Of a DNA stretch of 64,000 nt, positions 24,858 to 33,811 are shown piece after piece. The notes below the pieces were generated by a model. The model saw only the letters and a list, made by a program, of their open reading frames with translations, searched no databases and was not told the DNA's origin. Position numbers and translations under genes: made by a program. Source of the stretch: G963667675 sp964291545 (GTDB taxonomy: Bacteria > Chloroflexota > Dehalococcoidia > Lucifugimonadales > UBA3495); NCBI GenBank assembly GCA_964291545.2, contig OZ219861.1, forward strand, positions 372,001 to 436,000, written 5' to 3'. How positions within the stretch are numbered: position 1 is the first letter of the stretch; each line of letters starts with the position of its first letter.

Positions 24858-26153
24858 ATGGTTGATGTCAGGCCTTTCCGCGGATGGCGCTACGATCTCG
24901 GCGTGGTGGGCGACCCCGCCACCGCGTTGTGCCCTCCCTACGACATGATCACGCCGGAGGCGCAGGCGTCGCTGCGGCAGTCCAACCCCTACAACGTGGT
25001 CCACCTGGAAGCCGGCGAGAGCCTGGACTGGGACAATCCGGCCCAGGACCAGTACACCGGCGCCGCTGACCTGTTCCAGGAATGGACAGGCAAAGGGGTC
25101 CTCAGGCGAGACGTCGAGCCCTCCTACTACCTTTCCCGGCAGGTGTTTCTACACGAGGGCAGGGAGTGTACGCGACTGGGGTTGACCGCCTGCGTCGGCC
25201 TGGAGCCCTACGACGAGGGACAGGTGCTGCCCCACGAGTACACCGAAGCCCCGGCGGTACGCGATCGGGTGACTCTGATGAAGGCCTGCAGCGCCAACAT
25301 CAGCCCCATCATGGGCCTCTATCGGGACGCCGAAGGCGCCCTGGACCACATATTCCAGGAAGTCATGTCCGCTCCCCCGGACTTGCACGCCGACGACGGC
25401 AAAGAACTGCGGGCAAAGCTGTGGCATATCTCCGACCCGGCCCTTTCAGACCAGATAACCCGCTTCTTCCGGGACAGGCCCGTCTTCCTGGCCGACGGCC
25501 ACCACCGCTACCATGCCGCCCTGCAGTTCCAGCAGGAGCAACTGGACGCAGGCGAGATAGGTCCCGGCCACGCCGGCAACTTCGTCATGATGACGCTGAT
25601 CGCCTTCGAGGACCCCGGCCTGCTGGTGCTCCCGTACCACCGGATGCTGGGCGGCTTATCGCCTGACCAATTCTTAGAGGTGCAACGGCGGCTGGGCGAG
25701 ATATTCCAGGCCGCGCCAATCCAAGGAGATACGCCCTTGGACGCGGAGGCGGCGGCCAGGGAAGCGGGCGGCGGCGTTGGGGACGGGCACGCCATGGTTA
25801 TGGTGGGATCCGACGGTGAATCCCCGGCGTTGTTGACGCTGCGGCCGGAAGTAAACTGGCGCGACTGGGGCCCGCTGGCGGTCGCTGAAGCCTGGATTCT
25901 CGAGGAAAGGGTGCTGCGGCCGGTCCTGGGCGACGCCACCCTGGCCCACCTGGGCTTCATCCACAGCCAACAGGAGGCCGTCGATGCGGTGTCCTCAGGC
26001 GGCAGCCAGCTCGCCTTCCTGCTCCGGCCGTTCCCCATGGGACAGTTCGAGGCCCTGGTCACCCAGCGGCAGCGGCTTCCCCGAAAATCGACCTTCTTTT
26101 ACCCCAAGCTGCCTACCGGCCTGGTCATCAACCAGCTGGACGGGACTCTATAG
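24858..26153 (+). CDS. DUF1015 family protein
   Basis: A 431-residue protein matching DUF1015: VRPFRGWRYD at the start, CPPYDMI near residue 25, VLPHEYTEAPAVRDRVTLMKACSANISPIMGLY near 125 and the conserved LADGHHRYHAALQF near 211. The biochemical role of the family is unsettled; members are cytosolic and often near serine or phosphoglycerate metabolism genes. The next gene but one here is a serine/alanine-glyoxylate-type aminotransferase, which fits that context. AAGGAG lies 14 nt upstream, longer than usual. Confidence 0.85.
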   Translation: MVDVRPFRGWRYDLGVVGDPATALCPPYDMITPEAQASLRQSNPYNVVHLEAGESLDWDNPAQDQYTGAADLFQEWTGKGVLRRDVEPSYYLSRQVFLHEGRECTRLGLTACVGLEPYDEGQVLPHEYTEAPAVRDRVTLMKACSANISPIMGLYRDAEGALDHIFQEVMSAPPDLHADDGKELRAKLWHISDPALSDQITRFFRDRPVFLADGHHRYHAALQFQQEQLDAGEIGPGHAGNFVMMTLIAFEDPGLLVLPYHRMLGGLSPDQFLEVQRRLGEIFQAAPIQGDTPLDAEAAAREAGGGVGDGHAMVMVGSDGESPALLTLRPEVNWRDWGPLAVAEAWILEERVLRPVLGDATLAHLGFIHSQQEAVDAVSSGGSQLAFLLRPFPMGQFEALVTQRQRLPRKSTFFYPKLPTGLVINQLDGTL

Positions 26154-26184
26154 TCCCAGCCTCATCCTATCGGGCCTTTCGCCT

Positions 26185-26270
26185 TCGCCAAGAATCCCTT
26201 CTCCCCTGGCGGGAGAAGGTTAGGATGAGGGGGATTTTCCTTGCCACCCTCACCTCAATCCTCTCCTATC
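26185..26270. repeat. Intergenic repeat-like element
   Basis: CCTTCTCCC (26197-26205), 5-nt loop, GGGAGAAGG (26211-26219), followed by TTAGGATGAGGG and a CCTCACCTCAATCCTCTCC tail. This composition is that of a widespread intergenic dispersed repeat. It lies between the convergent DUF1015 and aminotransferase genes and may also act as a terminator. Confidence 0.5.
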
Positions 26271-26310
26271 GAGGCGGAGGAGGCTCAAGTAGGTGTTGTG
26301 GGATTGTTAA

Positions 26311-27423
26311 CTAGGACGCGCTAAACCCCACCTGGGGCAAAACAGCCTTCAAGGTATCCAGCACTTCCTGTATATCGTCTTCCGACACTTGGCCCATGTG
26401 GCCTATCCTGAAGATCTTGCCGCTGAGCTTGCCCTGTCCGCCCGCCAGCACCACGCTGTGCTCGGTGCGGGCCAGGGACACCAGCTTGCCGCCGTCTATT
26501 CCCTCTGGCACCTTCACCGCGGTCACGGCATTGGACGCCCACCGCTCGTCCTGGGCCAGCAGTTCCAGCCCCAGGTCCTTGACACCGTCCCTGGTCATCT
26601 GGCCGATGCGGACGTGCCTTTCGAACACGTTCTCCATGCCCTCGGCCAGCAGCGTGTCCAACGCCAGTGAAAGACCGTAGAGGGCCGCAACGTTGGGCGT
26701 GAAGGGCGTCTCTCCCCGGTCCAGGTAGCTCTGGGCCGCCTGCAGGTCGAAGTAATAGCGTGGCATGGCGGCCGATTCCTGGGCTGCGTGGGCGGCCTCG
26801 CTCATGCTGACAAAGGCCAGGCCCGGCGGCACCATGAACCCCTTCTGTGAAGCGGTGCTTACCACGTCGCAGCCCCAGCCGTCCGTTGGCAACGGCACGC
26901 ATCCCAGGCCGCTGACGGCGTCCACCAGCAGCAGCTTGTCGAACTCACCCTTGACCACGCCGGCGATGGCTTCCACGGGATGGGTGATGCCGGTCGAGGT
27001 CTCGTTGTGGGTGACCAGCACCGCCTTGATTTCCGGGTCGGCCGCCAATGCCCGGCGGATTTCCTCCGGGTCCAACGGCATGCCCCACTCGAACTTGAGC
27101 CGCTGCACCTGCGCCCCGTAGGCCTCGGCGATCTCGGTATAGCGGTCGCCAAAGGACCCGGCGCTGGCCGCCAGCACCTTGTCTCCCGGCGAAAGGGTGT
27201 TGACCACGGAGGCCTCCAGCGCCCCGGTGCCCGAGGCGGTGAGGACATACACGTCGCCCTGGGTCATGAACACCTGCTTCAGTTGCTCCGTCGCCCGTGT
27301 GATGATCTCCCGGAACTCCGGGCCCCGGTGGTTGATCATCGGCTGGGACATCGCCTCCACTATGTCGTCGGGCACCGGCGTCGGGCCGGGCACCCTCAGG
27401 TTCTGCCTGGGAATTTTCACCAC
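26311..27423 (-). CDS. Class V aminotransferase (alanine/serine-glyoxylate type)
   Basis: A 370-residue fold-type I PLP enzyme. VPGPTPVPDDIVEAMSQPMINHRGPEF at the start, TASGTGALEASVVN near residue 62, LVTHNETSTGITHP near 136, VDAVSGLGC near 165 and the PLP lysine in TASQKGFMVPPGLAFVS near 190. This matches the alanine-glyoxylate / serine-glyoxylate / serine-pyruvate group. The start is GTG, one of two consecutive GTG codons, with GAGGTGG upstream. Convergent to DUF1015. Confidence 0.88.
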   Translation of the reverse strand: MVKIPRQNLRVPGPTPVPDDIVEAMSQPMINHRGPEFREIITRATEQLKQVFMTQGDVYVLTASGTGALEASVVNTLSPGDKVLAASAGSFGDRYTEIAEAYGAQVQRLKFEWGMPLDPEEIRRALAADPEIKAVLVTHNETSTGITHPVEAIAGVVKGEFDKLLLVDAVSGLGCVPLPTDGWGCDVVSTASQKGFMVPPGLAFVSMSEAAHAAQESAAMPRYYFDLQAAQSYLDRGETPFTPNVAALYGLSLALDTLLAEGMENVFERHVRIGQMTRDGVKDLGLELLAQDERWASNAVTAVKVPEGIDGGKLVSLARTEHSVVLAGGQGKLSGKIFRIGHMGQVSEDDIQEVLDTLKAVLPQVGFSAS

Positions 27424-27628
27424 GTTTCTTCCACCTCTTCAAAAATACAGGCATCCTGAACGGATGCCTGGCAATTGTTGCCCCTGATAAGTCAGCTATG
27501 CGCCGCCCCGGCGGCGGTGTCCGGCCCATGGTAAGACACTGGGCGGCATCAAGCGAAGTCCGATTATAGCACCCGCTCCCAGGCGCCGCTATGTTATGGC
27601 GGGGAAAGTCTGTCCCCGCCCGCCCCAA

Positions 27629-27637
27629 TGCTATAAT
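27629..27637 (+). promoter_or_regulatory. Extended -10 of pcrA (leaderless)
   Basis: TGC-TATAAT (27629-27637) followed by six bases and the ATG at 27644. No ribosome site lies between, so the transcript probably begins at the start codon. Confidence 0.6.
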
Positions 27638-27643
27638 CGCCTC

Positions 27644-29860
27644 ATGACCACCGGCGTCGAGGTCCTGGAGGGCCTGAACCCCGCTCAACAGCAAGCAGTC
27701 GAGACCGTTTCCGGCCCCCTGCTGATCATCGCCGGGCCCGGCAGCGGCAAGACCCGCGTCATCACCCACCGCATCGCCTACCTGGTCCGGGTACAGGACA
27801 TCAAGCCCTGGCGCATCGCCGCCGTGACCTTCACCAACAAAGCCGCCAGGGAAATGCGCAGCCGGCTGGAACGCCTGGTCGGCCCCTACAGCGACGCCTT
27901 GACCGCTTGCACCTTCCATTCCTTCTGTGCTCTGCTCCTCCGCCGCGAAGGGAGCCGCGTCGGACTGCCCTCCAACTACACCATCTACGACGCCGACGAC
28001 CAACTTGTCGTGATAAAGCAGGCCATGGAACTGGCCGAGTTGGAGCCGCGCCAGAACCCGCCCCAGGCTATACGAGGAGTCATCTCCAGGGCCAAGAGCG
28101 TATTGATGGACTCCCAGGAGCTGGCCGGCCACAGCCAAAGCTACTTCGAGGAGAACTGCGCCCGGGTCTATCACCATTACGAGGAGTTACTGTCCCGCAA
28201 CAACGCCGCCGACTTCGACGACCTGCTCATGAGATCGGTCCAGTTGTTCCAGGAAAACCCCGACGTCCTCGAGCGGTACCAGGACCAGTACTTCCACCTG
28301 ATGGTGGACGAGTTCCAGGACACCAACGTTGCCCAGTACCGGCTGGCCCGGCTGCTGGCGGAGCAGCGGCGGAACATTTGCGTGGTCGGCGACCCCGACC
28401 AGTCCATCTACTCCTGGCGCAGCGCAGACATCCGCAACATCCTCAGCTTCCAGCAGGACTATCCCGATGCCGCGGTAGTCTCCCTGGAACAAAACTATCG
28501 CTCCACCGGCAAGATCCTCGAGGCGGCCAAGCACCTGATTGCGGCCAACGGACAGAGGATTCACAAGGACCTGTTCACTAAGAACTCCGAGGGTTCGCCG
28601 GTGACGGTGCACGAGGCCTACGACGAGGATGAAGAAGCCTCTTACGTTATCAGCGAGGTGGCCCGTCTGGTCCGCGAGGAAAAGATGCGGCCGGGTAACT
28701 GCGCGGTGATGTACCGGGTCAACGCCCAGTCCCGGGCGCTGGAAGAAGCCTGCCTGCACCAGGGGATGAAGTACAGGTTGGTCGGCGGCGTCCGCTTCTA
28801 CCAGCGGCGGGAAGTCAAGGACCTGATGGCCTATCTCAGGGTGCTGCACAACCCTGCGGACGACGTAAGCCTGGCCCGGGTGATCGGCGTTCCGCCCCGG
28901 GGCATCGGGGCCAAGACCATGCAGGACCTGGCTGCCTGGGCCCAAGGGGAGGATCTGTCGCTCTTTGCCGCCATGCAGCGTGTCGCCGCTTCCAAGCTGG
29001 CCGGCGAACAGTGCCCGGCCAAGCTGAATCCACGGGCCGTCAACGCCATCACGGACTTGGTCGGCCTGCTGGAGGGGCTGATCGAACAGGCCGGCCGGCT
29101 CAAGATCGTAGACCTCATAGACCTGGTGTTGGAAGACTCCGGGTTGCGGCGCTTCATCCAGGAAGGTGATGAACAGGACGACCGCCAAGAGGAACGCTGG
29201 GAGAACGTCCTGGAGCTACGGCAGGTGGCCCAGGAGTTCAACGCTGAAGACCCACCGGACGGCCTTGCCACCCTGCTGGAAAGACTGTCGTTGGTGGCGG
29301 ACGTGGACGGCTACGAAGAGTCGGAGGACTCGGTGACGCTGATCACCCTCCACCAGTCCAAAGGGCTGGAATTCCCGGCGGTGTTCATCGTCGGCCTGGA
29401 AGAGGGACTGCTCCCCCACAGCCGCTCCATGGAAAGCCCGGACCAACTGGAAGAGGAACGGCGTCTGTGCTACGTCGGCATCACCCGGGCGCAGCGCCGG
29501 CTGTACCTGCTCCGGGCCTTCCGGCGCGGGTTCATGGGCAGCCGGGGCGGGCCTACGCTGGCCTCGCGATTTTTGCGGGACATCCCCCAGGACGTGATTG
29601 CAGCGGGACGTACTACCCAGCCGGAGGCCCCTCGGAAGATGCCCCGTGTCGTCTGGTCTGAAACGGCCCCTGCCCAACCGCCCTCGAAGCCCGCCCTCCA
29701 CGTCGGCGACCTGGTCCGCCACTCGTCATTCGGCGAGGGCGTGGTGACCGGCTACGAGCCCGACGGGTTGGACGTTCAGGTGACCGTGGAGTTCAGCAAC
29801 GGCGTCGGCCGCAAGCGCCTCCTCCTCAGCTTCGCGCCCTTAGAGAAAATAGAGGGTTAA
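27644..29860 (+). CDS. pcrA: UvrD/PcrA-type DNA helicase
   Basis: A 738-residue SF1A 3'-5' helicase. Q-motif LNPAQQQAVE, Walker A GPGSGKT at residues 31-37, motif Ia TFTNKAAREMRSRL, DEFQDTNVAQYRL (motif II), VVGDPDQSIYSWRSAD (III), LEQNYRST (IV), TLHQSKGLEFPAVFIVGLEEGLLPH (V) and EEERRLCYVGITRAQRRLYL (VI). The C-terminal 60 residues form the Tudor-like RNA-polymerase-binding domain of PcrA (VGDLVRHSSFGEGVVTGYEPDG...). It removes RecA and works in excision repair. The ATG at 27644 is chosen because the protein then starts like relatives; a start 16 codons upstream would overlap the promoter. Confidence 0.95.
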   Translation: MTTGVEVLEGLNPAQQQAVETVSGPLLIIAGPGSGKTRVITHRIAYLVRVQDIKPWRIAAVTFTNKAAREMRSRLERLVGPYSDALTACTFHSFCALLLRREGSRVGLPSNYTIYDADDQLVVIKQAMELAELEPRQNPPQAIRGVISRAKSVLMDSQELAGHSQSYFEENCARVYHHYEELLSRNNAADFDDLLMRSVQLFQENPDVLERYQDQYFHLMVDEFQDTNVAQYRLARLLAEQRRNICVVGDPDQSIYSWRSADIRNILSFQQDYPDAAVVSLEQNYRSTGKILEAAKHLIAANGQRIHKDLFTKNSEGSPVTVHEAYDEDEEASYVISEVARLVREEKMRPGNCAVMYRVNAQSRALEEACLHQGMKYRLVGGVRFYQRREVKDLMAYLRVLHNPADDVSLARVIGVPPRGIGAKTMQDLAAWAQGEDLSLFAAMQRVAASKLAGEQCPAKLNPRAVNAITDLVGLLEGLIEQAGRLKIVDLIDLVLEDSGLRRFIQEGDEQDDRQEERWENVLELRQVAQEFNAEDPPDGLATLLERLSLVADVDGYEESEDSVTLITLHQSKGLEFPAVFIVGLEEGLLPHSRSMESPDQLEEERRLCYVGITRAQRRLYLLRAFRRGFMGSRGGPTLASRFLRDIPQDVIAAGRTTQPEAPRKMPRVVWSETAPAQPPSKPALHVGDLVRHSSFGEGVVTGYEPDGLDVQVTVEFSNGVGRKRLLLSFAPLEKIEG

Positions 29861-29982
29861 AGCAGCAACTGCCTCACTGCCGTTACCAGGGACGACCTCC
29901 AACGCCCCATAGCCAAACATTGACACGGCCACTCCCGCAAGGCATGATAGCCACCGATTCCCCTTTAGGAGGCCAGCCGACA

Positions 29983-31083
29983 ATGAAGACCAAGGCCGCA
30001 GTGCTCTACGAGGTACGCCAACCCCTAGTCATCGAGGAAGTAGAACTGGACGACCCCAAGCAGGGAGAGGTGCTGGTTAGGGTGGGCGCGGCAGGAATCT
30101 GCCGCAGCGACCATCACTTCATGTACGGCGACGTACCCGTCGCCCTGCCGGTGGTGCTGGGCCACGAAGGCGCCGGCATCGTGGAGAAGGTCGGGCCTGG
30201 GGTGACGTCGGTCAAGCCTGGCCAACAGGTCATCCTGTCCTTCGTCCCCTCCTGCGGCCGGTGCAACTCCTGCCTGTCAGGCCATGCCAACATCTGCGAC
30301 ACCCACATGGCCTCCGGTCCCAAGATGTACGACGGCACCACCCGGCTGCACAAGGGCGGCCAGGACATCCACCACATGGGGAAGGTAGCCTGCTTCGCCG
30401 AGCACTGCGTGGTGCCCGAGGCTGGGTGTGTGCCCACCCCGGCGCCCATGCCCATGGACAAGGCGGCCATGATCGGCTGCTGCGTTCCTACCGGCGTGGG
30501 GGCGGTCCTCTATTCGGCCAACGTCCAGCCGGGCAGCACCGTGGCGGTCGTCGGATGCGGCGGCGTGGGCGTCAACGTGATTATGGGGGCGCGGTTGGTC
30601 AACGCCTCCAAGATCATCGCCGTCGACATCCGGGAGAGCCAGTTGGAATTCGCCATGAAATTCGGGGCCACCCACTCGGTCAACGCATCGGACAGGGACC
30701 CGGTGGAACAGGTCAAGGAGCTTACCGGCGGCCGCGGCGCCGACTACACCTTCGAGGTCCTGGGAGGCGCCGAAACCACAAAGGCAGCCTTCGACATGTG
30801 CGCCAAGAAGGGCACGGTGACCGTGGTCGGTATCGCCCCCTTTGGCGCCGAAGCCCCCATCAACGCCGTGGACCTGGTGCGCAACGAAAAGACCCTCAGG
30901 GGCACTTACTACGGATCGGCCCGCGCCCAGGTGGACTTCCCGGTCTTGGCGGAGATGTACCTGGCGGGCAAGCTGGACCTGGACAGCCTGGTGATACGCC
31001 ACTACACCCTCGACCAGATAAACGAAGCCTACGGCGACATGGACAAGGGAGAGGTCGGCCGCGGCGCCATAGTGTTCGGCTAG
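29983..31083 (+). CDS. Zinc-dependent alcohol dehydrogenase (MDR)
   Basis: A 366-residue medium-chain dehydrogenase. Catalytic zinc ligands are C in GICRSDHH (about 38), H in GHEGAGIVEKVGPGV (about 59) and C in MIGCCVPTGVGAV (about 166). Structural zinc is bound by CGRCNSCLSGHANIC (C-x2-C-x2-C-x7-C). The NAD site is VVGCGGVGVN near 190, with an acidic residue (AVDIRES) favouring NAD. It probably oxidises an alcohol or hydroxyacyl compound. The ATG at 29983 has AGGAGG upstream; an earlier in-frame start at 29920 has no ribosome site. The last 300 residues and the C-terminus are intact. Confidence 0.92.
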   Translation: MKTKAAVLYEVRQPLVIEEVELDDPKQGEVLVRVGAAGICRSDHHFMYGDVPVALPVVLGHEGAGIVEKVGPGVTSVKPGQQVILSFVPSCGRCNSCLSGHANICDTHMASGPKMYDGTTRLHKGGQDIHHMGKVACFAEHCVVPEAGCVPTPAPMPMDKAAMIGCCVPTGVGAVLYSANVQPGSTVAVVGCGGVGVNVIMGARLVNASKIIAVDIRESQLEFAMKFGATHSVNASDRDPVEQVKELTGGRGADYTFEVLGGAETTKAAFDMCAKKGTVTVVGIAPFGAEAPINAVDLVRNEKTLRGTYYGSARAQVDFPVLAEMYLAGKLDLDSLVIRHYTLDQINEAYGDMDKGEVGRGAIVFG

Positions 31084-31137
31084 GCAGCCGCCGGCCCGCT
31101 GCAAAGCCTGGGGAATTCAAGGCCCGAAAGCCAAGCC

Positions 31138-31575
31138 ATGATGGACAGCGTGGTGGTGAAGCGGGTGGAGTCCGAACTCGAGTTGGACTCGGCCATGCAA
31201 GTCCGGTTCCGGGTCTTCGTATCCGAACAGGGAGTGCCTCCCGAGGAAGAGCTTGACGAGGCCGACGCCGTAGCTATCCACGCCATCGCCCTGGTCAACA
31301 GGCAAGTCGTCGGAACGGGCCGGCTACTGCTCGACGATGGCGACCGCGCCCGCATCGGACGCATGGCGGTGGACATACAGTGGCGGCGGCAGGGAATCGG
31401 CTCCCAAGTCCTGGCGTTCCTGGAAGACGCCGCCCGGGCCGAGGGAGCGCAACGCACGACGCTCCACGCCCAGGAGTACGTCAAGAGCTTCTACACCGCC
31501 CACGGCTACCGGGAACACGGCGGCATCTTCCTGGAAGCCAACATCCCCCATGTGGAGATGCGCAAGGAGTTGTGA
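31138..31575 (+). CDS. GNAT-family N-acetyltransferase (ElaA-like)
   Basis: A 145-residue GNAT protein. The N-terminal VRFRVFVSEQGVPPEEELDEADAVAIHAIAL is typical of the ElaA/YjcF branch. Acetyl-CoA is bound by IGRMAVDIQWRRQGIGSQVLAFLE, and the final strand follows SFYTAHGYREHG. Substrate unknown. 54 nt after the alcohol dehydrogenase, in the same direction. The ribosome site is weak. Confidence 0.88.
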   Translation: MMDSVVVKRVESELELDSAMQVRFRVFVSEQGVPPEEELDEADAVAIHAIALVNRQVVGTGRLLLDDGDRARIGRMAVDIQWRRQGIGSQVLAFLEDAARAEGAQRTTLHAQEYVKSFYTAHGYREHGGIFLEANIPHVEMRKEL

Positions 31576-31626
31576 GGCAGTCTGCTTCTGCCCACAAACC
31601 GCTGGGATGCGAGTGACAGCGGCCAG

Positions 31627-31656
31627 TTGACAATAGACGTCAAGACGTCTTACTCT
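31627..31656 (+). promoter_or_regulatory. Methyltransferase promoter with GACGTC doublet
   Basis: TTGACA (31627-31632), 18-bp spacer, TACTCT (31651-31656), then seven bases and the ATG at 31664, so the mRNA should be leaderless. The spacer carries AGACGTC-AA-GACGTCT (31635-31650): a 16-bp dyad holding two GACGTC sites. It fills the space between the hexamers and would block RNA polymerase if occupied or modified. Confidence 0.65.
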
Positions 31657-31663
31657 CTCCTAG

Positions 31664-32833
31664 ATGTCTACTCCGCTGAAAAGTCCTCCCGGTCAAGTTC
31701 GTGACGCCATCATCAAGGTGCTGAGTGAGTCACCCACTCCGCTCACTGTCGGGGACATAACGGAAAGGGTGTGGGGCGAGATCGGGGAAACTCCTGCTTC
31801 TTCAATACGCTCTTATCTCAGGCTGAACACCCCAGGCATTTTCGTCAGGGACAGCCGCGGGGTCTATCGTGTCCGAGACAAGGCATCGAACCCTCGGCAA
31901 AAGCACTTTGAAGCGCTGCAAGAACTAGAACCTGCGTCTGTATACGGACAATCGGTGCTGCATCACGACAATTGTTTTACTTGGATTGAGCAGCAGCCCA
32001 AGAATACAATTCATGCGGTAGTTACCGATCCTCCCTACGGCCTTCACGAATACTCCGAGGAGCAACAGAGTAAGCTGCGCCGGGGAAGGGGGGGAGTCTG
32101 GAGGATACCACCGTCTTTCGATGGAAATACCCGCTCCCCAGTGCCGCGGTTCACCACGCTGGACGACAAACAACTTGACGCTCTATCTGATTTTTTCTCG
32201 GTGTGGGGAAGCGTATTGAAGCCGGTTTTGGTCCCTGGGGCCAACGTAGTAGTAGCTTCAAACCCGCTGGTCTCTCACATCGTATCAAGTTCGCTGGCCA
32301 AAGCGGGGTTCGAACGCCGTGGCGAAATTATCCGTTTGACCATGACCATGAGAGGCGGCGACCGGCCAAAAGGCGCTCACCGGGAGTTCAACAACGTAAG
32401 CGTTTTGCCTAGGTCTATGTGGGAGCCCTGGTTGCTGTTCCGGAAACCCCTCGAAGGACGCGTTCAAGACAACTTGAGGAAGTGGGGCATCGGCGGTTTT
32501 CGCCGCCCGGAGCCCGATAGGCCCTTTGGCGACGTCATCCAGTCGGTGCCTACAAGGCCTGCTGAGCGAAAATTGGCGCCCCATCCCAGCTTAAAGCCGC
32601 AAGCATTTCTTCGGCAGCTGGTGCGAGCCGTGCTGGCTCTGGGTAATGGCGTTATTCTTGACCCTTTTGCCGGTTCCGGCTCTACGTTGGCCGCCAGTAA
32701 CGCCGTAGGCTACCTGAGCATCGGGATTGAGAAGGACCGGCATTATTTCCAAATGGGACGGGAGGCTGTTCCCAAGCTTACCGCTTACGTCGTTAACGGG
32801 GCGGTCGAGAGCGATAGACCCAACTCTCTCTGA
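31664..32833 (+). CDS. Site-specific DNA methyltransferase with N-terminal winged helix
   Basis: A 389-residue beta-class amino-methyltransferase. Motif IV TDPPYGLHEY (D122-P-P-Y125) comes before SAM motif I LDPFAGSGSTLAAS near residue 332; DPPY favours N6-adenine. The first 70 residues are a winged helix of the HARE-HTH type (DAIIKVLSESPTPLTVGDITERVW...RSYLRLNTPGIFVRDSRGVYRV), known fused to restriction and modification enzymes. It is the modification half of a pair with the convergent nuclease gene, overlapping it by 41 nt. AT content is higher than in the flanking genes, consistent with transfer. Confidence 0.9.
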   Translation: MSTPLKSPPGQVRDAIIKVLSESPTPLTVGDITERVWGEIGETPASSIRSYLRLNTPGIFVRDSRGVYRVRDKASNPRQKHFEALQELEPASVYGQSVLHHDNCFTWIEQQPKNTIHAVVTDPPYGLHEYSEEQQSKLRRGRGGVWRIPPSFDGNTRSPVPRFTTLDDKQLDALSDFFSVWGSVLKPVLVPGANVVVASNPLVSHIVSSSLAKAGFERRGEIIRLTMTMRGGDRPKGAHREFNNVSVLPRSMWEPWLLFRKPLEGRVQDNLRKWGIGGFRRPEPDRPFGDVIQSVPTRPAERKLAPHPSLKPQAFLRQLVRAVLALGNGVILDPFAGSGSTLAASNAVGYLSIGIEKDRHYFQMGREAVPKLTAYVVNGAVESDRPNSL

Positions 32834-33407
32834 GCTTCCTGATCCCATCTTGATGTAACGTGGCAGTCCTGGTTCCCAGTTCTCCCCGGGCGTTGCGCCG
32901 GAAGTCGTCCACCGTAACTTGGCCCAGGTAGACCTCGGTAAACGTCAGCGGGAGCCGGTCGTTCGCCGGTTCCGTACTGTTATCCACTTCATATACAAAC
33001 ACACACATCCACTGGTTCCTTGCCCCGTGGGTGTCCACAGCGCCGCCTCGTTTGCGGGTCGTCTTCACCTCAATCCCCTGTTCACCCGATCTAACGGAGT
33101 TCTGCGGATATATTCCCTGTACAACGAGGTCAGGATGCCCGTTGAAATACTGGTTTTCCACCAGTGTCCTGGCATGGGTAGCCAAACTGGCCGTAAGCAT
33201 GTCCGACAGCACGCCGGACAAAATTGCAGGGCGCAGCATGTCGTCTAGCCGCCTTAGCCCTTTGGAGGTCAAGTGTTCGTTTACGTCGAAGAAAAAGTCG
33301 TAGACGTCCGTCACGGCCAGTCGAAAATCGTCGGGTCTTAACTCATACGGGAGCTTTAGGCCCAGGTTGAAGCCTTCCCGGTCGACGGTGTTTCTCACAA
33401 GAGGCAT
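32793..33407 (-). CDS. Type II restriction endonuclease-like protein (PD-(D/E)xK)
   Basis: A 204-residue protein with a PD-(D/E)xK signature: HPD93LVVQG, then E113-V-K115 in EQGIEVKTTRKRGG, followed by a beta-strand QWMCVFVYEVD. No named family is certain, but its position tail-to-tail with a methyltransferase makes it the likely nuclease of the system. The ATG at 33407 has GGTGG 4 nt upstream; a TTG four codons earlier is less likely. The C-terminal 14 codons overlap the methyltransferase end on the other strand. No controller gene is present. Confidence 0.72.
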   Translation of the reverse strand: MPLVRNTVDREGFNLGLKLPYELRPDDFRLAVTDVYDFFFDVNEHLTSKGLRRLDDMLRPAILSGVLSDMLTASLATHARTLVENQYFNGHPDLVVQGIYPQNSVRSGEQGIEVKTTRKRGGAVDTHGARNQWMCVFVYEVDNSTEPANDRLPLTFTEVYLGQVTVDDFRRNARGELGTRTATLHQDGIRKLRESWVYRSRPPR

Positions 33408-33460
33408 AGTTCCACCCAACCCTAGAGGGTATAGCAGCCATATCCAACCCTAACTTCAGC

Positions 33461-33760
33461 CTATCCGGTCAGCACTGCCTCGATTACCCGTACCTCGGTC
33501 TTGGCGATTAGGGCGCCGGGCATGGCGCCCAGGGCCCTGCGCTCCGGTGAAGTGACGTAGGCCTTGGTCTTGTTCTCAAGGTCCTCGAGGCTGTCGAAGT
33601 TGCGGACCCAGATGAACTCGGTGCGCTCGTCGTTGACCCAGGTGCGCTCGATCGGAATCCCGTACTGGGCGTGCAGCGGCCGGAGGTGCTCCTCGAACAC
33701 TTTGAGCCATTCGTCCATCTTCCCATTGTTGATTGTGTAAATCCGTAGCTGAGAAACCAT
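33461..33760 (-). CDS. NIPSNAP family protein
   Basis: A 99-residue dimeric alpha/beta-barrel protein. QLRIYTINNGKMDEWLKVFEEHLRPLHAQYGI and TEFIWVRNFDSLEDLENKTKAYVTSPE are typical of bacterial NIPSNAP proteins. Their function is not settled; many sit near catabolic operons. Excellent ribosome site (AGGAGGGAG). It is followed by the PIG-L gene upstream on the same strand, 51 nt away. Confidence 0.88.
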   Translation of the reverse strand: MVSQLRIYTINNGKMDEWLKVFEEHLRPLHAQYGIPIERTWVNDERTEFIWVRNFDSLEDLENKTKAYVTSPERRALGAMPGALIAKTEVRVIEAVLTG

Positions 33761-33811
33761 TATTCTCCCTCCTAGCCGTTCATAGAGTGGCCCATGCCGA
33801 TCAAGGCAACC

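Noticed and set aside
26945..29188. Long minus-strand frames over the class V aminotransferase and pcrA
   Set aside because: The aminotransferase frame is out of register with the real gene, and the other is antisense to pcrA; neither shows family motifs.
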